A stretch of DNA of 37,034 nucleotides from an uncultured Desulfobacteraceae bacterium (GCA_937982505.1 CALJLV010000190.1:1-37034); one strand, 5' to 3'. Shown: positions 22,163 to 30,855, counted from the first letter of the stretch. Notes: a model not told the origin generated them from the sequence alone. Numbers and translations are program-made.

Positions 22163-22374
22163 ATGCGGATTTTCCGCGCGCATCAGCGGCCTCTGGGGCT
22201 CGCCTCACGGCATCGGGCAAGGGTGCAGGCGCCCTTTTGCATGGCCTGCAAAATTTAACCCTTGGTGACTTCTGAGCAGTAGCAACCGTCCCCGCCTCTG
22301 CTGCATGGCGGATATTTGCGCTGAAAAGTTTTGGACGCGATGCCATCACTGGTTTCTTTCTCCAAGACGCTCGA

Positions 22375-22809
22375 TCAACAACATTCGCAACCGCAGCCAC
22401 AGCCGTTGCTCAAGGTTTTTGGAGCAACCGTCCTGTTTTCACCCGCCACCTGCCGGACAGCCGCCTTGGCCTGCTCGATATCGGCGCGCACCGGAACCAA
22501 ATTTTTGTTCTTCTCGATTCCCAATTCGGTGAGCACGAGATGGCCGCGCAGGGCAACGCCTGCCTGCGCCATGATGGCCCGGGCGCAGCCGACCTGACAC
22601 CCGTCGATGACAATCATCTGTGGCACGTCCTTGGCCGAGCGCACGAAACCGGAAAGTTTTCCGCCGATGCCGGCCAGGCAGAACATCTTGCCGAACCCCT
22701 CTCCAGTCAGTTCCACGGCTGCCTGGTTGGACAACTGCCCGACGTTGGATCCGCCCGAACAGGCCAGGATCATCACCTCACCACCGCCAGTGCAACAATT
22801 TTCAGTCAT
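22375..22809 (-). CDS. DGC-domain putative metal-binding protein
   Basis: A 144-residue protein of the DGC family, named for its D-G-C motif, here D69-G70-C71-QVGC75. Other cysteines are C5-C6, C17 (ILACSGGSNVGQLSN) and C44, and the protein ends in a CGCGCECC tail. The family is thought to bind zinc or other thiophilic metals; activity is unknown. It lies 42 nt after the putative double-Sec gene in the ArsR-permease-thioredoxin operon, which suggests a metalloid or metal handling role. Length is typical. Confidence 0.82.
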   Translation of the reverse strand: MTENCCTGGGEVMILACSGGSNVGQLSNQAAVELTGEGFGKMFCLAGIGGKLSGFVRSAKDVPQMIVIDGCQVGCARAIMAQAGVALRGHLVLTELGIEKNKNLVPVRADIEQAKAAVRQVAGENRTVAPKTLSNGCGCGCECC

Positions 22810-22851
22810 TTCAGCCTCTAGAGCCTGCTGCTCTTGATCAGATAAAGATTT

Positions 22852-23085
22852 TCAGACATCGTCAAAACGCAACACCCATGTCCCGTAATCGGCCATGTGC
22901 ACTTTCAAAGCGCCCTCTGCCGGATCGATGGCCTCCAGCAGCGCCTGCTCGACGTAAAGGACGACGCCGTCCACCACGAAACGCTGATACGCACGGTTGT
23001 CTGGCGGCTTGCCGATCCGACCGATCGGACCTTTGTAGCCGTGTCATCAGCCGAAGGCGCTGGTTGACCGGAAAATGCTCATCAC
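22852..23085 (-). CDS. CC/Se motif-type selenoprotein with two adjacent UGA codons
   Basis: On the minus strand an open frame contains two consecutive TGA codons (23049-23047 and 23046-23044) and then runs 63 codons to TGA 22852. Reading through gives FG-U-U-HGYKGPIGRIGKP, then AYQRFVVDGVVLYVEQALL and a beta-rich end (HMADYGTWVLRFDDV). A CC, UC or UU pair followed by P-x-xG-x-P and VDG-x-x-VYV is what I recall of the CC/Se motif (seleno)protein family. The only standard starts are GTG 23085 and ATG 23082, without a good ribosome site. Similarity seems to extend upstream (SLSPGQIAFIDERTG), so CTG 23127, GTA 23133 or a lost start is possible. Nothing would be annotated here by conventional calling. 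It lies between the small thioredoxin and the DGC gene. Confidence 0.72.
23014..23049 (-). promoter_or_regulatory. candidate SECIS element after the UGA-UGA pair
   Basis: Twelve nt after the second UGA (23046-23044), GGTCCGA (23031-23025) pairs with TCGGATC (23020-23014), with one G-U pair, around a TCGG loop. The hairpin is compact, with its loop about 20 nt after the second UGA, and is the best of the three SECIS candidates in this window. Confidence 0.65.
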
Positions 23086-23171
23086 ACCGGTTCGCTCGTC
23101 GATGAAGGCGATCTGGCCAGGCGACAGAGATACGCTGCCAAACCGCCTTCTCGGTGCAATCGGGCCGTTTC

Positions 23172-23402
23172 CTACTTGATCCACTGGAGGACGTCCTCCT
23201 TCTTGGGGATCTTGCCCACCGACTTGACCTCCCCGTCGACCACCACGGCCGGGGTGCCGAAAACCCCGTAGCCGGCGATCTTCATCAGGTCGGTGACTTT
23301 TTCGACCTTGGCGGCCACGCCCGCTTCGGCCACCGCTTCCTTGACGATCTTTTCCGTCTGCTGGCATTTGGGGCAGCCAGGGCCCAGTACCTTGATATCC
23401 AT
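23172..23402 (-). CDS. small thioredoxin-like protein (MTH895/TM0996 type)
   Basis: A 76-residue glutaredoxin-like protein with the active site C10-P-K-C13 (GPGCPKCQQ) and the cis-Pro loop GTPAVVVDG (49-57). Such short redox proteins are regularly encoded with ArsR regulators and DUF318 permeases. The start at 23402 has AAAGGAG and follows the permease stop by 14 nt. It may reduce the permease substrate or the selenoprotein encoded next. Confidence 0.9.
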   Translation of the reverse strand: MDIKVLGPGCPKCQQTEKIVKEAVAEAGVAAKVEKVTDLMKIAGYGVFGTPAVVVDGEVKSVGKIPKKEDVLQWIK

Positions 23403-23416
23403 GGTGTGTGCTCCTT

Positions 23417-24589
23417 TCATCCAAAAAAAGAACCGTAGATCATCCCGGCGATGGTGGACAGGACCACGATGATGGCACAGAAGGTGGCGGTCTTCCTGAC
23501 CCCCATGACCGAGCCGATCACCAGCATGTTGGGCAGGGACAGCGCCGGGCCGGCCAGCAGCAGGGCCAGGGCCGGCCCCTGGCCCATGCCGGAACCGAGC
23601 AGCCCCTGAAGAATCGGCACCTCGGTCAGGGTGGCAAAGTACATCAGGGCGCCGGCCACCGCCGCGATCAGGTTGGCCCACAGCGAGTTGCCCCCCAGCA
23701 GGGCCGAGACCCACTGCTCGGGGATCAGGGCCGGATGGCCCGGGCGGCCCAGCAGGAACCCTGCCACCAGCACCCCGCCGCCCAGCAGCGGAAAGATCTG
23801 CTTCATGAACCCCCAGGTGGAATCGATCCAGTCCTTGCACTCGTCGCGGGTGAACCAGGCCTTGAGCATCCAGCCGAGGATGACCAGCAGGGCGATGGTG
23901 ATGGCCCACTTGGCGGCGAAGATCGCCGGCCAGAGGCCTGTCGAGCCCTCGGCCGGGCGGGCGAAGGCGGCAAAGACCAGGATCAGCACCATGGTGAAAA
24001 TGTACAGGCTGTCCTGGAGCAGGGTGCGCTGCTTGCCGTCGCTGTCGGGCACGTAGATCCGGCCGGTGGTGCGGGCGGCGTCGTCCTTCCGGAAGATCAG
24101 GGCCATGAGCAGGCCGGTGACCACGGCAAAGACGATGGCGCCGATAGCCCGGGCAAGGCCGAGCTGCCAGCCGAGGATCTTGGCGGTCAGCGAGATGGCC
24201 AGGACATTGATGGCCGGGCCCGAGTAGAGAAAGGCCGTGGCCGGGCCGATGCCCGCCCCGCGGGTGTAGATGCCGGCGAACAGGGGCAGCACGGTGCAGG
24301 AACATACGGCCAGGATGGTGCCCGAGACCGAGGCCACCGAATAGGAGAGGATCTTGCTCGCCTGGGCCCCGAAGTATTTGAGCACCGAGGCCTGGGAGAC
24401 GAAGACGGCGATGGCCCCGGCGATGAAAAAGGCCGGGATCAGGCAGGTGAGCACGTGCTCGCGGGCATACTCCTGGAGCATCATGAAGGCTTCCAGGCCG
24501 GACCGGCGGATCGTGGGGTGACTCCACGGGATGTAGTAGGCCGCCAGAAAAATTCCCGTGATCCACATTAATTTGGTGCGTTCTTTCAT
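23417..24589 (-). CDS. ArsP/DUF318-type permease
   Basis: A 390-residue inner-membrane protein of the permease family that includes ArsP (organoarsenical exporter). The first half has the hallmark CSCTVLPLFAGIYTRGAGIGPATAFLYSGPA, cut here for brevity to its key residues: a Cys pair (C-S-C) about residue 95, then GAG and GPA. The second half repeats the fold (ATLTEVPILQGLL, LLAGPALSLPNMLVI). Methylated arsenicals from ArsM are a possible substrate, by inference. It is preceded by a metal-responsive ArsR (51 nt) and followed by the small thioredoxin. Confidence 0.88.
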   Translation of the reverse strand: MKERTKLMWITGIFLAAYYIPWSHPTIRRSGLEAFMMLQEYAREHVLTCLIPAFFIAGAIAVFVSQASVLKYFGAQASKILSYSVASVSGTILAVCSCTVLPLFAGIYTRGAGIGPATAFLYSGPAINVLAISLTAKILGWQLGLARAIGAIVFAVVTGLLMALIFRKDDAARTTGRIYVPDSDGKQRTLLQDSLYIFTMVLILVFAAFARPAEGSTGLWPAIFAAKWAITIALLVILGWMLKAWFTRDECKDWIDSTWGFMKQIFPLLGGGVLVAGFLLGRPGHPALIPEQWVSALLGGNSLWANLIAAVAGALMYFATLTEVPILQGLLGSGMGQGPALALLLAGPALSLPNMLVIGSVMGVRKTATFCAIIVVLSTIAGMIYGSFFG

Positions 24590-24640
24590 GCTTCTCCCAT
24601 GGGGTGGGCGAATCGTCGGGCCGCCTCAATTTATTCCGGT

Positions 24641-25009
24641 TTATGAATTTACTGCTTCGACCGACATCATGGCGCACAACCGCTCGCGGTCCAGATGGGG
24701 CACCCGGGCCTTGAGGTCTGCCACCTTTGGATCCTGGTCCAGCCAGTGGCGCAGGCTGCCCAGGAGGGTGGCCGCATAAGGGTTGGCGGCCCCGTCGGCC
24801 AGACGGTAATTGACGTACAGCCCTTCCTTGCTGGAGGTCACCAGGCCGGCTTCTTCAAGAATCTTCAAGTGCTTGGAGACGCTCGGCTGGCTGATGGACA
24901 GGGCGGCGCGCAGCTCGCAAACGCAGAGGCTGCGCACCTGGAGGAGTTTGACGAGGGTGACCCGATTGGGGTCGGAGAGGGCTTTCATCACCCGGACGAA
25001 GGATTGCAT
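24641..25009 (-). CDS. ArsR family metalloregulator (second)
   Basis: A 122-residue winged-helix repressor with recognition helix SQPSVSKHLKIL (40-51) and SLCVCEL, placing C29 and C31 as an As(III)/thiophilic-metal site. It is about as similar to the other ArsR (11916-12269) as expected of family members, so not a recent duplicate. It heads the operon with the permease, thioredoxin and selenoprotein. Its promoter overlaps an AT-rich symmetrical element. Confidence 0.9.
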   Translation of the reverse strand: MQSFVRVMKALSDPNRVTLVKLLQVRSLCVCELRAALSISQPSVSKHLKILEEAGLVTSSKEGLYVNYRLADGAANPYAATLLGSLRHWLDQDPKVADLKARVPHLDRERLCAMMSVEAVNS

Positions 25010-25020
25010 TGGCGGTCTCC

Positions 25021-25067
25021 TATATATTCCTATTTAGCTATATAAAGAGGGTTTCCGAAGCTGTCAA
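25021..25067 (-). promoter_or_regulatory. strong sigma70 promoter and candidate ArsR operator
   Basis: On the minus strand TTGACA (25067-25062), a 17-nt spacer and TATATA (25044-25039) form a near-consensus promoter. TATATA occurs again just downstream (near 25021-25027), giving a symmetrical TATATA-N12-TATATA element across the start site, a plausible repressor site. The leader is about 20 nt. Confidence 0.75.
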
Positions 25068-25257
25068 GACCCGAGCGGCAAAGAGCCCCGCCGCCGGCCG
25101 CGCGGGGTCTTGATTGAGCATCGAGAACAGTCCTGGCGCGTTGGGTGCCGAGAAGCGTTAAGGCGTCAGCCTTTATCCGGAAGCAAACACGGGGCAGCCG
25201 TCTCGTCCCGAAAATGGATTCCGAGGAATTCGGAGGCCGGAACTGAGCGGACGGCCT

Positions 25258-27603
25258 TCAGGCGGGAAAAAAGATCGGCAGGAGCCAGACCACCACCCCC
25301 ATGGTGATGATCGTCAGCGGTACACCCAGCTTGAGATAATCGGTGAAGCGATACCCCCCCGGCCCCATCACCAGCAGGTGGGCCGGGTGGGACAGCGGGC
25401 TGGCGAAGCTGGCCGAAGCGGCCATGGCCACGGTCATCATCAGCAGATGGGGTGAAATCTGCAGGCTGGCGGCGGCGCTCAGGGCCACCGGCGCCATCAG
25501 GACCACCAGGGCCGCGGTGGGCACCACCTGGGTGGCGGTCACGGTAACGAGGAAAAGGGCCGCCACCACCCAGCGCGGTCCCAGATGGCCCACCGCGGCG
25601 ATGAGGGCCTCGGCCCCCATGCGGGCCGCTCCTGTGTTCTCGATGGCCACGCCCAGGGGGAGCATGCTGGCGATGAGAAAGACCACCTTCCATTCGATGG
25701 CCCGGTAGGCCTCCTCCATGCTCAGGCACCTGAAAAGGACCATGAGGGCCGCGCCGGTCATGGCGGTGATGGCGATGGGGGCCAGACCCAGAATGGCGCT
25801 CAGGATCACCGCCACCATGACGACGGCTGCAATGGGGGCCTTTTCCAGGCGCGGCGCCTGGGCCGCGGCCGTGTCCAGAACCAGGAAGTTCGGGTCCCGG
25901 GCCACGGCCTCCAGGTTGCGCCGCGGGCCGTAGACCAGCAGGGCGTCACCAAACTGCAGGGGCATGTCCTGAAGACCGGTGCGATGGGCGCGGCCCTTGC
26001 GCCAGACCGCCAGAACGCTCAGCCCGTAGTGGTCGCGGAACAGCAATTCGGCCAGGCTTTTGCCGGCCAGGGCGGTGCGCGGTGAGAGGAGGACCTCGGT
26101 AACCCCGATCTGCTGGGACTCCAGTTCGGCGATGAGCCCGGCAGACGGGGCCGCCAGTTCCAGATCCTGAAGCCCCTGGAGAATCTCCAGATCCCGGCGC
26201 GAGCCCTGGAGGACCAGCAGATCCCCGGCGGCCACGGTTTCGGTGGGCCAGGGCATGCACAGGTATTGAGCGTTGCGCCGGATTCCCACCACGGTCAGGC
26301 CAAAGGCGTTGCCCAGGCGGCTTTCCACCAGGTTGCGGCCCGCCAGCACCGATCCGGCCGGCACGCTCACGGCCAGCAGATGATCGCGGTCGCCGTTCGA
26401 GGCCGCGGAGAATTGCTGCGAAGTCGTTTCCAGAGGGGCCACCAGGCCGGCCCGGACCACCGCCTGGAGGGCCTCCGCTTCGGCCCGCAGGACAATCCGG
26501 TCCCCGGCCGCAAAGCGGTGATGGCGCAAGTCGGCGATCCCGCCGCCGTCTTTTTTGACCACATCCAGGACGTGTACCCGATGGGTGCCTCGCAGACCGC
26601 TTTTCACCAGGGGGACACCCACCAGGGGAGACCCCTCGGGCACCGCCACCTCGGCCAAGGCCAGATTGGGGCAGGCCATGCCTTCCAGCGCATCCAGGGT
26701 CTCCACCCGCAGGTGCTCGTGGCCGTGGAAGGACTGGAGGTGGTCCGGGGTGCCGTGCACGATGAGCATGTCCTCGGCCTGCAGGACTTCGCCGGGCCGA
26801 GGGGCCAGGATCAACTGGCCGCGGCGCTGGAGCCCCAGAACGGTCAGATCCAGGGCCGAGCCGAGGCGGCTTTCGGCCAGGGCGCGGCCGGCCAGGGGCG
26901 ATCCCGGGGGGATGCGGGTGGTGAAGATGTGGGTTTCGAGCTGATAGGGGGTCCCCGGGGTCCGGGAGTCGGCGGCATCCGGGCGGGCGGATCGGGCGGG
27001 CAGCAGACGGCGCCCGAACAGCACCACGAAGAAGATCCCGCCGGCCACGATGGCGGCGGTGATGGGGGTGAATTCGAAAAGTCCGAAGGGGCGCAGACCG
27101 GCATTGCGCAGGGCATCGGTCACCAGAATGTTGGGCGGGGTGGAAATCCCGGTGAAGGGCCCGCCCAGCAGGCAGCCCAGGGCCAGGGGCATCAAGAGCC
27201 GGGATGGCGGCCGGCCGCTGCGCCGGGCCAGCTCCATGGTGGCCGGCAGCAAAATGGCCGCCACGGTGACGGTGTTGATCAGGGCCGACAAGAGGCTGGC
27301 GGCGATCATCAGCACCGTGACCAGGAGGGCTTCGCTTCCCCGGGCGAAACGCTGCAAGGGCTGCCCGAGCTGGTGGGCGATGCCCGTGCGGGTCAACCCC
27401 GCCGAGAGGATGAACATGGCCCAGACGGTGACCACCGCCGGACTGCTGAAGCCGGCCAGGGCATCCTGAGGGGACACCAGGCCGGTCAGCGCCAGGGCTG
27501 AAAGCACCAGCAGCCCCACCAGATCCACGCGCAGCCAGCCCCCCACGAAAAGGATGAAGGCCGCGCCAACGATGGCCAGGAGCAGATAGACTGAAAAGAT
27601 CAC
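25258..27603 (-). CDS. SLC13/DASS-type anion permease with several TrkA-C (RCK) domains
   Basis: A 781-residue inner-membrane transporter. An N-terminal helix block (about 1-205, with the family NTVTVAAILLPA and GISTPPNILV) and a C-terminal block (about 590-781, with TQVVPTAALVVLMAPVA) flank a long cytoplasmic stretch. That stretch holds about four TrkA-C-like repeats, recognisable by PPGSPLAGRALAESRLG, PEGSPLVGVPLVKSGLRG, PAGSVLAGRNLVESRLG and RTALAGKSLAELLFR. Relatives carry sulfate, dicarboxylates or other anions. The start is GTG 27603; the longer frame begins at a TTG without support. It ends the minus-strand run from crcB. Confidence 0.88.
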   Translation of the reverse strand: MIFSVYLLLAIVGAAFILFVGGWLRVDLVGLLVLSALALTGLVSPQDALAGFSSPAVVTVWAMFILSAGLTRTGIAHQLGQPLQRFARGSEALLVTVLMIAASLLSALINTVTVAAILLPATMELARRSGRPPSRLLMPLALGCLLGGPFTGISTPPNILVTDALRNAGLRPFGLFEFTPITAAIVAGGIFFVVLFGRRLLPARSARPDAADSRTPGTPYQLETHIFTTRIPPGSPLAGRALAESRLGSALDLTVLGLQRRGQLILAPRPGEVLQAEDMLIVHGTPDHLQSFHGHEHLRVETLDALEGMACPNLALAEVAVPEGSPLVGVPLVKSGLRGTHRVHVLDVVKKDGGGIADLRHHRFAAGDRIVLRAEAEALQAVVRAGLVAPLETTSQQFSAASNGDRDHLLAVSVPAGSVLAGRNLVESRLGNAFGLTVVGIRRNAQYLCMPWPTETVAAGDLLVLQGSRRDLEILQGLQDLELAAPSAGLIAELESQQIGVTEVLLSPRTALAGKSLAELLFRDHYGLSVLAVWRKGRAHRTGLQDMPLQFGDALLVYGPRRNLEAVARDPNFLVLDTAAAQAPRLEKAPIAAVVMVAVILSAILGLAPIAITAMTGAALMVLFRCLSMEEAYRAIEWKVVFLIASMLPLGVAIENTGAARMGAEALIAAVGHLGPRWVVAALFLVTVTATQVVPTAALVVLMAPVALSAAASLQISPHLLMMTVAMAASASFASPLSHPAHLLVMGPGGYRFTDYLKLGVPLTIITMGVVVWLLPIFFPA

Positions 27604-27714
27604 GGCAGCGTCCCGTTGCCTGAATTTATTTCGGATGCCTGCCTGCGGGATCCCTCGCCGCGGCAATTGCGGGCCGCAGTATATCCTCGGCGGGCGGCGG
27701 GGCCAACAGGAATT

Positions 27715-28752
27715 CTAAATGCCGTCTGAATTCCAGAAGGGGCGGGCCAGGTGCGCGGTCTGCTCCGGGGCGGTGAAGGTGGCCATGTCGCCGAGCATTA
27801 CCTCGAAGCCGGTAAAATCGCTGCGCACCCAGGGGGCATAGTTGCCGCGTACGGTCAAAACGGCCCGCAGTTCCTGGTCGTCGGTGCCGTCTTCGCGCAG
27901 CAGCAGGCCGAAGTTGTACCCGTTGCGTCCCAGGTCGCGGTAGAATTTCTGGGCGTTGAGCAGGCCCTGGGCCAGATGGCGCCAGTCTTGGTCTTCGAGT
28001 TGGCTCAGACGCGTCATCCCCGGCAGGATGCCCCAGATCTCGAAAAACCCCTCGGGAGCGAAGGCCGCCAGCCACTGCCAGGGACCGGTGGCGCCGATGA
28101 GCCGCTCTCCGGCCCGGATTTCGCATTCCAGGTAGTCTGCAAACAGGCGCAGGCCGAAGCGGCGGCGGTGCCCGGCGGCCCGCTGCTGCAGAAACCGCTG
28201 GTGGTTGGCCGGCCGGCGGTCGGCCTGGATCTGAAAGTGTGGATGAAGCAGGGAGCCGCCGGCCGACGGCAGATGGTTCTGGGTGATGGCCATGAAGACG
28301 GCGGCCGGATCGTGGGCCAGCACCCGGGCCAGATAGTCGCGGCAGTTGAGCAGGCTGTCCGCGTACGAAGAGAGCCGTGCCGTGCCGATCTCCACGAAAT
28401 GATCGTCGTCGAAGAGGCTCACCGCGCTGTAGCGGCCGTAAGGGAAAAGGTTGGGGAAAAGGGTCGATCGGCCGCGGGTCAATCGCCCTTGCGGCAGAAA
28501 CTCGGGAACCAGCCGCGGCGTGTGGCTGAGAAGCCGCGCCCGGCAAAAGGGGCAGCCGGCCGTATCGGCGGCAAAGGGCGGCGGTGACGGCAGGGATTCG
28601 GCCCCGGGCTCGCGCTCCTCTCCGCGGCTGTAGGTGATGCGACAGGTGCGGCCCGTGATGGGATGGGTGCGGATTTCCACCGGGCGCTCGGCAACGGTGT
28701 CGTCGGCCAGCCGGATGCGGGCGCTGAATCGTTCCCTCTGAAACAAGAGCAT
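27715..28752 (-). CDS. GalT-like HIT-superfamily nucleotidyltransferase
   Basis: A 345-residue protein resembling galactose-1-phosphate uridylyltransferase. The HIT-type active site is H-P-H-F-Q (LLHPHFQIQA, near residue 170), preceded by ITQNHLPSAGGS, and a CPFC motif (near 67-70) could bind zinc. NYAPWVRSDFTGFEV occurs near the C-terminus. The true sugar-phosphate or nucleotide substrate is unknown; the sequence differs from classical GalT (HPHGQ). It follows the DUF190-CBS gene by 51 nt. AAAGGG lies 8 nt before ATG 28752. Confidence 0.8.
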   Translation of the reverse strand: MLLFQRERFSARIRLADDTVAERPVEIRTHPITGRTCRITYSRGEEREPGAESLPSPPPFAADTAGCPFCRARLLSHTPRLVPEFLPQGRLTRGRSTLFPNLFPYGRYSAVSLFDDDHFVEIGTARLSSYADSLLNCRDYLARVLAHDPAAVFMAITQNHLPSAGGSLLHPHFQIQADRRPANHQRFLQQRAAGHRRRFGLRLFADYLECEIRAGERLIGATGPWQWLAAFAPEGFFEIWGILPGMTRLSQLEDQDWRHLAQGLLNAQKFYRDLGRNGYNFGLLLREDGTDDQELRAVLTVRGNYAPWVRSDFTGFEVMLGDMATFTAPEQTAHLARPFWNSDGI

Positions 28753-28803
28753 GGCGCTGACCCTTTCCCGGCCCTTGCCGAGTCCCCCCGACTTGAGCCG
28801 CGA

Positions 28804-30090
28804 TCACGACCCGGCGGTCTTGAATCCGGTGCGCAGCAACGAATCGCGGCTGATCATCCCTTTAAAGCGGCCTTTACCGTCCACCACCGGCAGCCGTTTG
28901 ATGGCCTTTTCGGTCATCAGGGCCACTGCCTCCTCGATGAGGGCGTCCTCCCCCACGGTGATCAGATCGCTGGTCATCGCGTCGGCGGCCCGGGTGGCCG
29001 CCAGGCATTGATCCAGTTCGCCGCGGCAGGCATCCTTTTCCGCGGCCGATTTGATGCGGGCCATCAACCCCCAGATACCCGCCTCCCCGGGCTTGAAATA
29101 CCTCAGCAGGTCGCGGTCGGAGATCAAGCCGAGCAGCTTGCCGTCCGCATCCACCACCGCCACCCGCTGGATGTCGTCGCGGTCGATGACGCGGATCACC
29201 TCGGACAGCGGCGTGTCCGGGCCCACGGTCTGGGTGTCCCGGCGCAGAATGTCGCCCACCTGTTTGAGGTTCTGCACCTCGATCTTCTGGGCGGCGAAGG
29301 CTTTCCAGTCCGGCGCCGCGTGCATCACCGTTCTGAAGATGTCCAGACGCGACAGCATCCCCGTCAGGCGGCCGTCGGCATTGACCGCCGGCAGGCGCTT
29401 GACGCCCTTGGTCAGCATCTTTTCCACCGCCTCGGACAGGGGGCGGTCCTCGGCGATGGTGATCACGGGGGTCGTCATCACCTCGGACGCCTTGCGGGAA
29501 GCGAGCTGCCGCAGGATTTTTTCACGGTGGTCCGGTTCGCTTTCGGCCAGCAGGCCCAGGCGCAGCGGCAGCTCGGCTCGGGCGATGAGATCTCCCTGGG
29601 TGATGAGGCCCACCGGCCGGCCGTGGCCGTCCACCACCGGCAAGCCGGAAAAGATCGACGAGAGCAGCAGCCGGGTGGCATCGTCCAGAGGTGTTTCGAT
29701 GCCCACGCTCCTGGGCGAGGCGGTCATCACGTCGCGCACGAGGAGCCGGCGGGGAAAAAAAGCGTTGCGGGCCCGATGGCTGAGCACCTTCAGCTCGTGC
29801 AGGGCCACGATCCCCTCGCCCACCATGGCGTCCAGGCCTTCCAGGACGCGGTCGGTTTCGCCGGCGGGAACCACGATGTAGATGCGCAGCGGCAGGTTGT
29901 GGGACAGCACTTCCAACCGAACGGTGGACGCTTCTCCCCTCTCGTCGCAGCCGGCGATGCCCCGGGTGACGATGCAGCGGGCGGCGATCTTCAGGTTGCG
30001 CACGTATTCCACCACGGCCTCGGCCAGCGGCTGCCCCTGGTGGCGCGCCGCTTCGCTGGTGAAAATTTCGATGGCCTTGTAATCCAGCAT
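28804..30090 (-). CDS. DUF190 protein with four CBS domains
   Basis: A 428-residue cytoplasmic protein. Residues 1-105 are the DUF190 domain, a PII-like ferredoxin fold often encoded with CrcB. Four CBS domains follow (about 117-175, 203-255, 278-335 and 368-425), visible from repeated RDVMTASPRSVGIETPLDDA, SEVMTTPVITIAEDRPLSEA and ADAMTSDLITVGEDALIEEA patterns. CBS pairs bind adenine nucleotides. It begins 12 nt after crcB, so a role in sensing energy state for fluoride export or the neighbouring transporters is inferred. GGGAGA precedes ATG 30090. Confidence 0.87.
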   Translation of the reverse strand: MLDYKAIEIFTSEAARHQGQPLAEAVVEYVRNLKIAARCIVTRGIAGCDERGEASTVRLEVLSHNLPLRIYIVVPAGETDRVLEGLDAMVGEGIVALHELKVLSHRARNAFFPRRLLVRDVMTASPRSVGIETPLDDATRLLLSSIFSGLPVVDGHGRPVGLITQGDLIARAELPLRLGLLAESEPDHREKILRQLASRKASEVMTTPVITIAEDRPLSEAVEKMLTKGVKRLPAVNADGRLTGMLSRLDIFRTVMHAAPDWKAFAAQKIEVQNLKQVGDILRRDTQTVGPDTPLSEVIRVIDRDDIQRVAVVDADGKLLGLISDRDLLRYFKPGEAGIWGLMARIKSAAEKDACRGELDQCLAATRAADAMTSDLITVGEDALIEEAVALMTEKAIKRLPVVDGKGRFKGMISRDSLLRTGFKTAGS

Positions 30091-30102
30091 GGCAATGTCT
30101 CC

Positions 30103-30573
30103 CTAGCGCAGGCCGCCGACGCGCATCCCGAGCACCACCAGCGCCAGCCCGCCGACGTTGTTCGCCAGGATATTGGCCAGGGGCTGCACGGTCAATCCGA
30201 GACGCCCGGCGTTGACGGTCTCCAGGGCAAAAGTGGAAAAGGTGGTCAGGGCGCCCAGGTATCCGGTGACCAGGAACAACCGTAGATCCGGCGTCAGAAA
30301 CCGGGCCCGGTCGGACAGCGCGAAAAGCAGGCCGATGAGAAAGCATCCGACCAGGTTGACGGCCAAGGTTCCCCAGGCAAAGTGGGACCCCCAGAAGCGG
30401 GCTGCGACGAGGCTGACGCCGTAGCGGCTGGCCGCCCCCAGGCTGCCGCCCACCATCACCAGCAGGCATTTCTGAAGGCCCGGCTGCAGGTTTCGCCCCG
30501 TTTCCACCATCGTCTGCAGGACCGCCGCTCCAAAAACTTTCAGCCACGCCAACGGTTGTGCCCATGCCTCCAT
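30103..30573 (-). CDS. crcB: CrcB/Fluc fluoride channel
   Basis: A 156-residue small membrane protein with four helices. Family motifs are present: GGSLGAASRYG, WGTLAVNLVGCFLIG and GYLGALTTFSTFALE (the conserved Phe/Thr/Ser ion-path region). It forms a dual-topology dimer that lets F- leave the cell. The start at 30573 gives about 30 extra N-terminal residues compared with typical CrcB; an internal ATG just before GGSLGA would also work, so the start is uncertain. It is first in the crcB-DUF190 operon, and a fluoride riboswitch occurs about 3 kb away upstream of an antiporter. Confidence 0.87.
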   Translation of the reverse strand: MEAWAQPLAWLKVFGAAVLQTMVETGRNLQPGLQKCLLVMVGGSLGAASRYGVSLVAARFWGSHFAWGTLAVNLVGCFLIGLLFALSDRARFLTPDLRLFLVTGYLGALTTFSTFALETVNAGRLGLTVQPLANILANNVGGLALVVLGMRVGGLR

Positions 30574-30594
30574 ACTACCCGGGTCCTTTCCCTG

Positions 30595-30618
30595 GCCGTG
30601 GCGGTTTTCGCCCACGGC
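30595..30618. other. stable hairpin between crcB and corA
   Basis: GCCGTGG and CCACGGC-type arms (30595-30601 with 30612-30618, extended inside by CG pairs) form a strong stem-loop about 22 nt upstream of the crcB ATG on the minus strand. No T-run follows. The sequence does not match the fluoride riboswitch. The remainder of the 282-bp gap to corA shows no gene. Confidence 0.45.
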
Positions 30619-30855
30619 GCTCAACTCTTGCCTCAACGGGCTGAAATCAGTATGAGAAAGTTCAGGTCGAACGATGATGCGGATCCCAGGATAATACAAA
30701 CCGGGGCTGCGACACAAACGGCCTTGAATGCGTCGCCGGGGTTTCCTCCCGCCGCAGGATCGCATTTGCCCGCATCGGTCTCGGACCAAAGCGCCTGGCG
30801 CGGGCGCTCACAAGGCATTTCGAACGCAACAACGATCCACGCAAATGGGGGGAAA

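Noticed and set aside
22107..22400. 97-codon minus ORF between the DGC and Fes-domain genes
   Set aside because: Basic, low-complexity translation overlapping the end of the DGC gene; no ribosome site or family resemblance.
22862..23047. 61-codon ORF starting at ATG 23047 in another frame over the UGA-UGA gene
   Set aside because: Arg-rich shadow translation; the overlapping Sec frame has the conserved pattern and hydrophobic periodicity.
28663..30285. Long plus-strand open frame (540 codons) opposite galT-like and DUF190-CBS genes
   Set aside because: Low-complexity Gly/His/Gln-rich translation with no domain, antisense to well-supported genes; a GC-rich shadow frame. The same applies to long frames at 34076-35554, 35271-36947, 26266-27501 and 10497-11669.
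30382..30855. Upstream extension of the corA frame
   Set aside because: The extension is open but unlike CorA and overlaps crcB on the other strand; ATG 30856 with a purine-rich site fits the family.
30574..30855. Second fluoride riboswitch upstream of crcB or corA
   Set aside because: Neither strand contains the GGNGATGG...AACCGCC...CTGATGA elements; only a simple hairpin is present.
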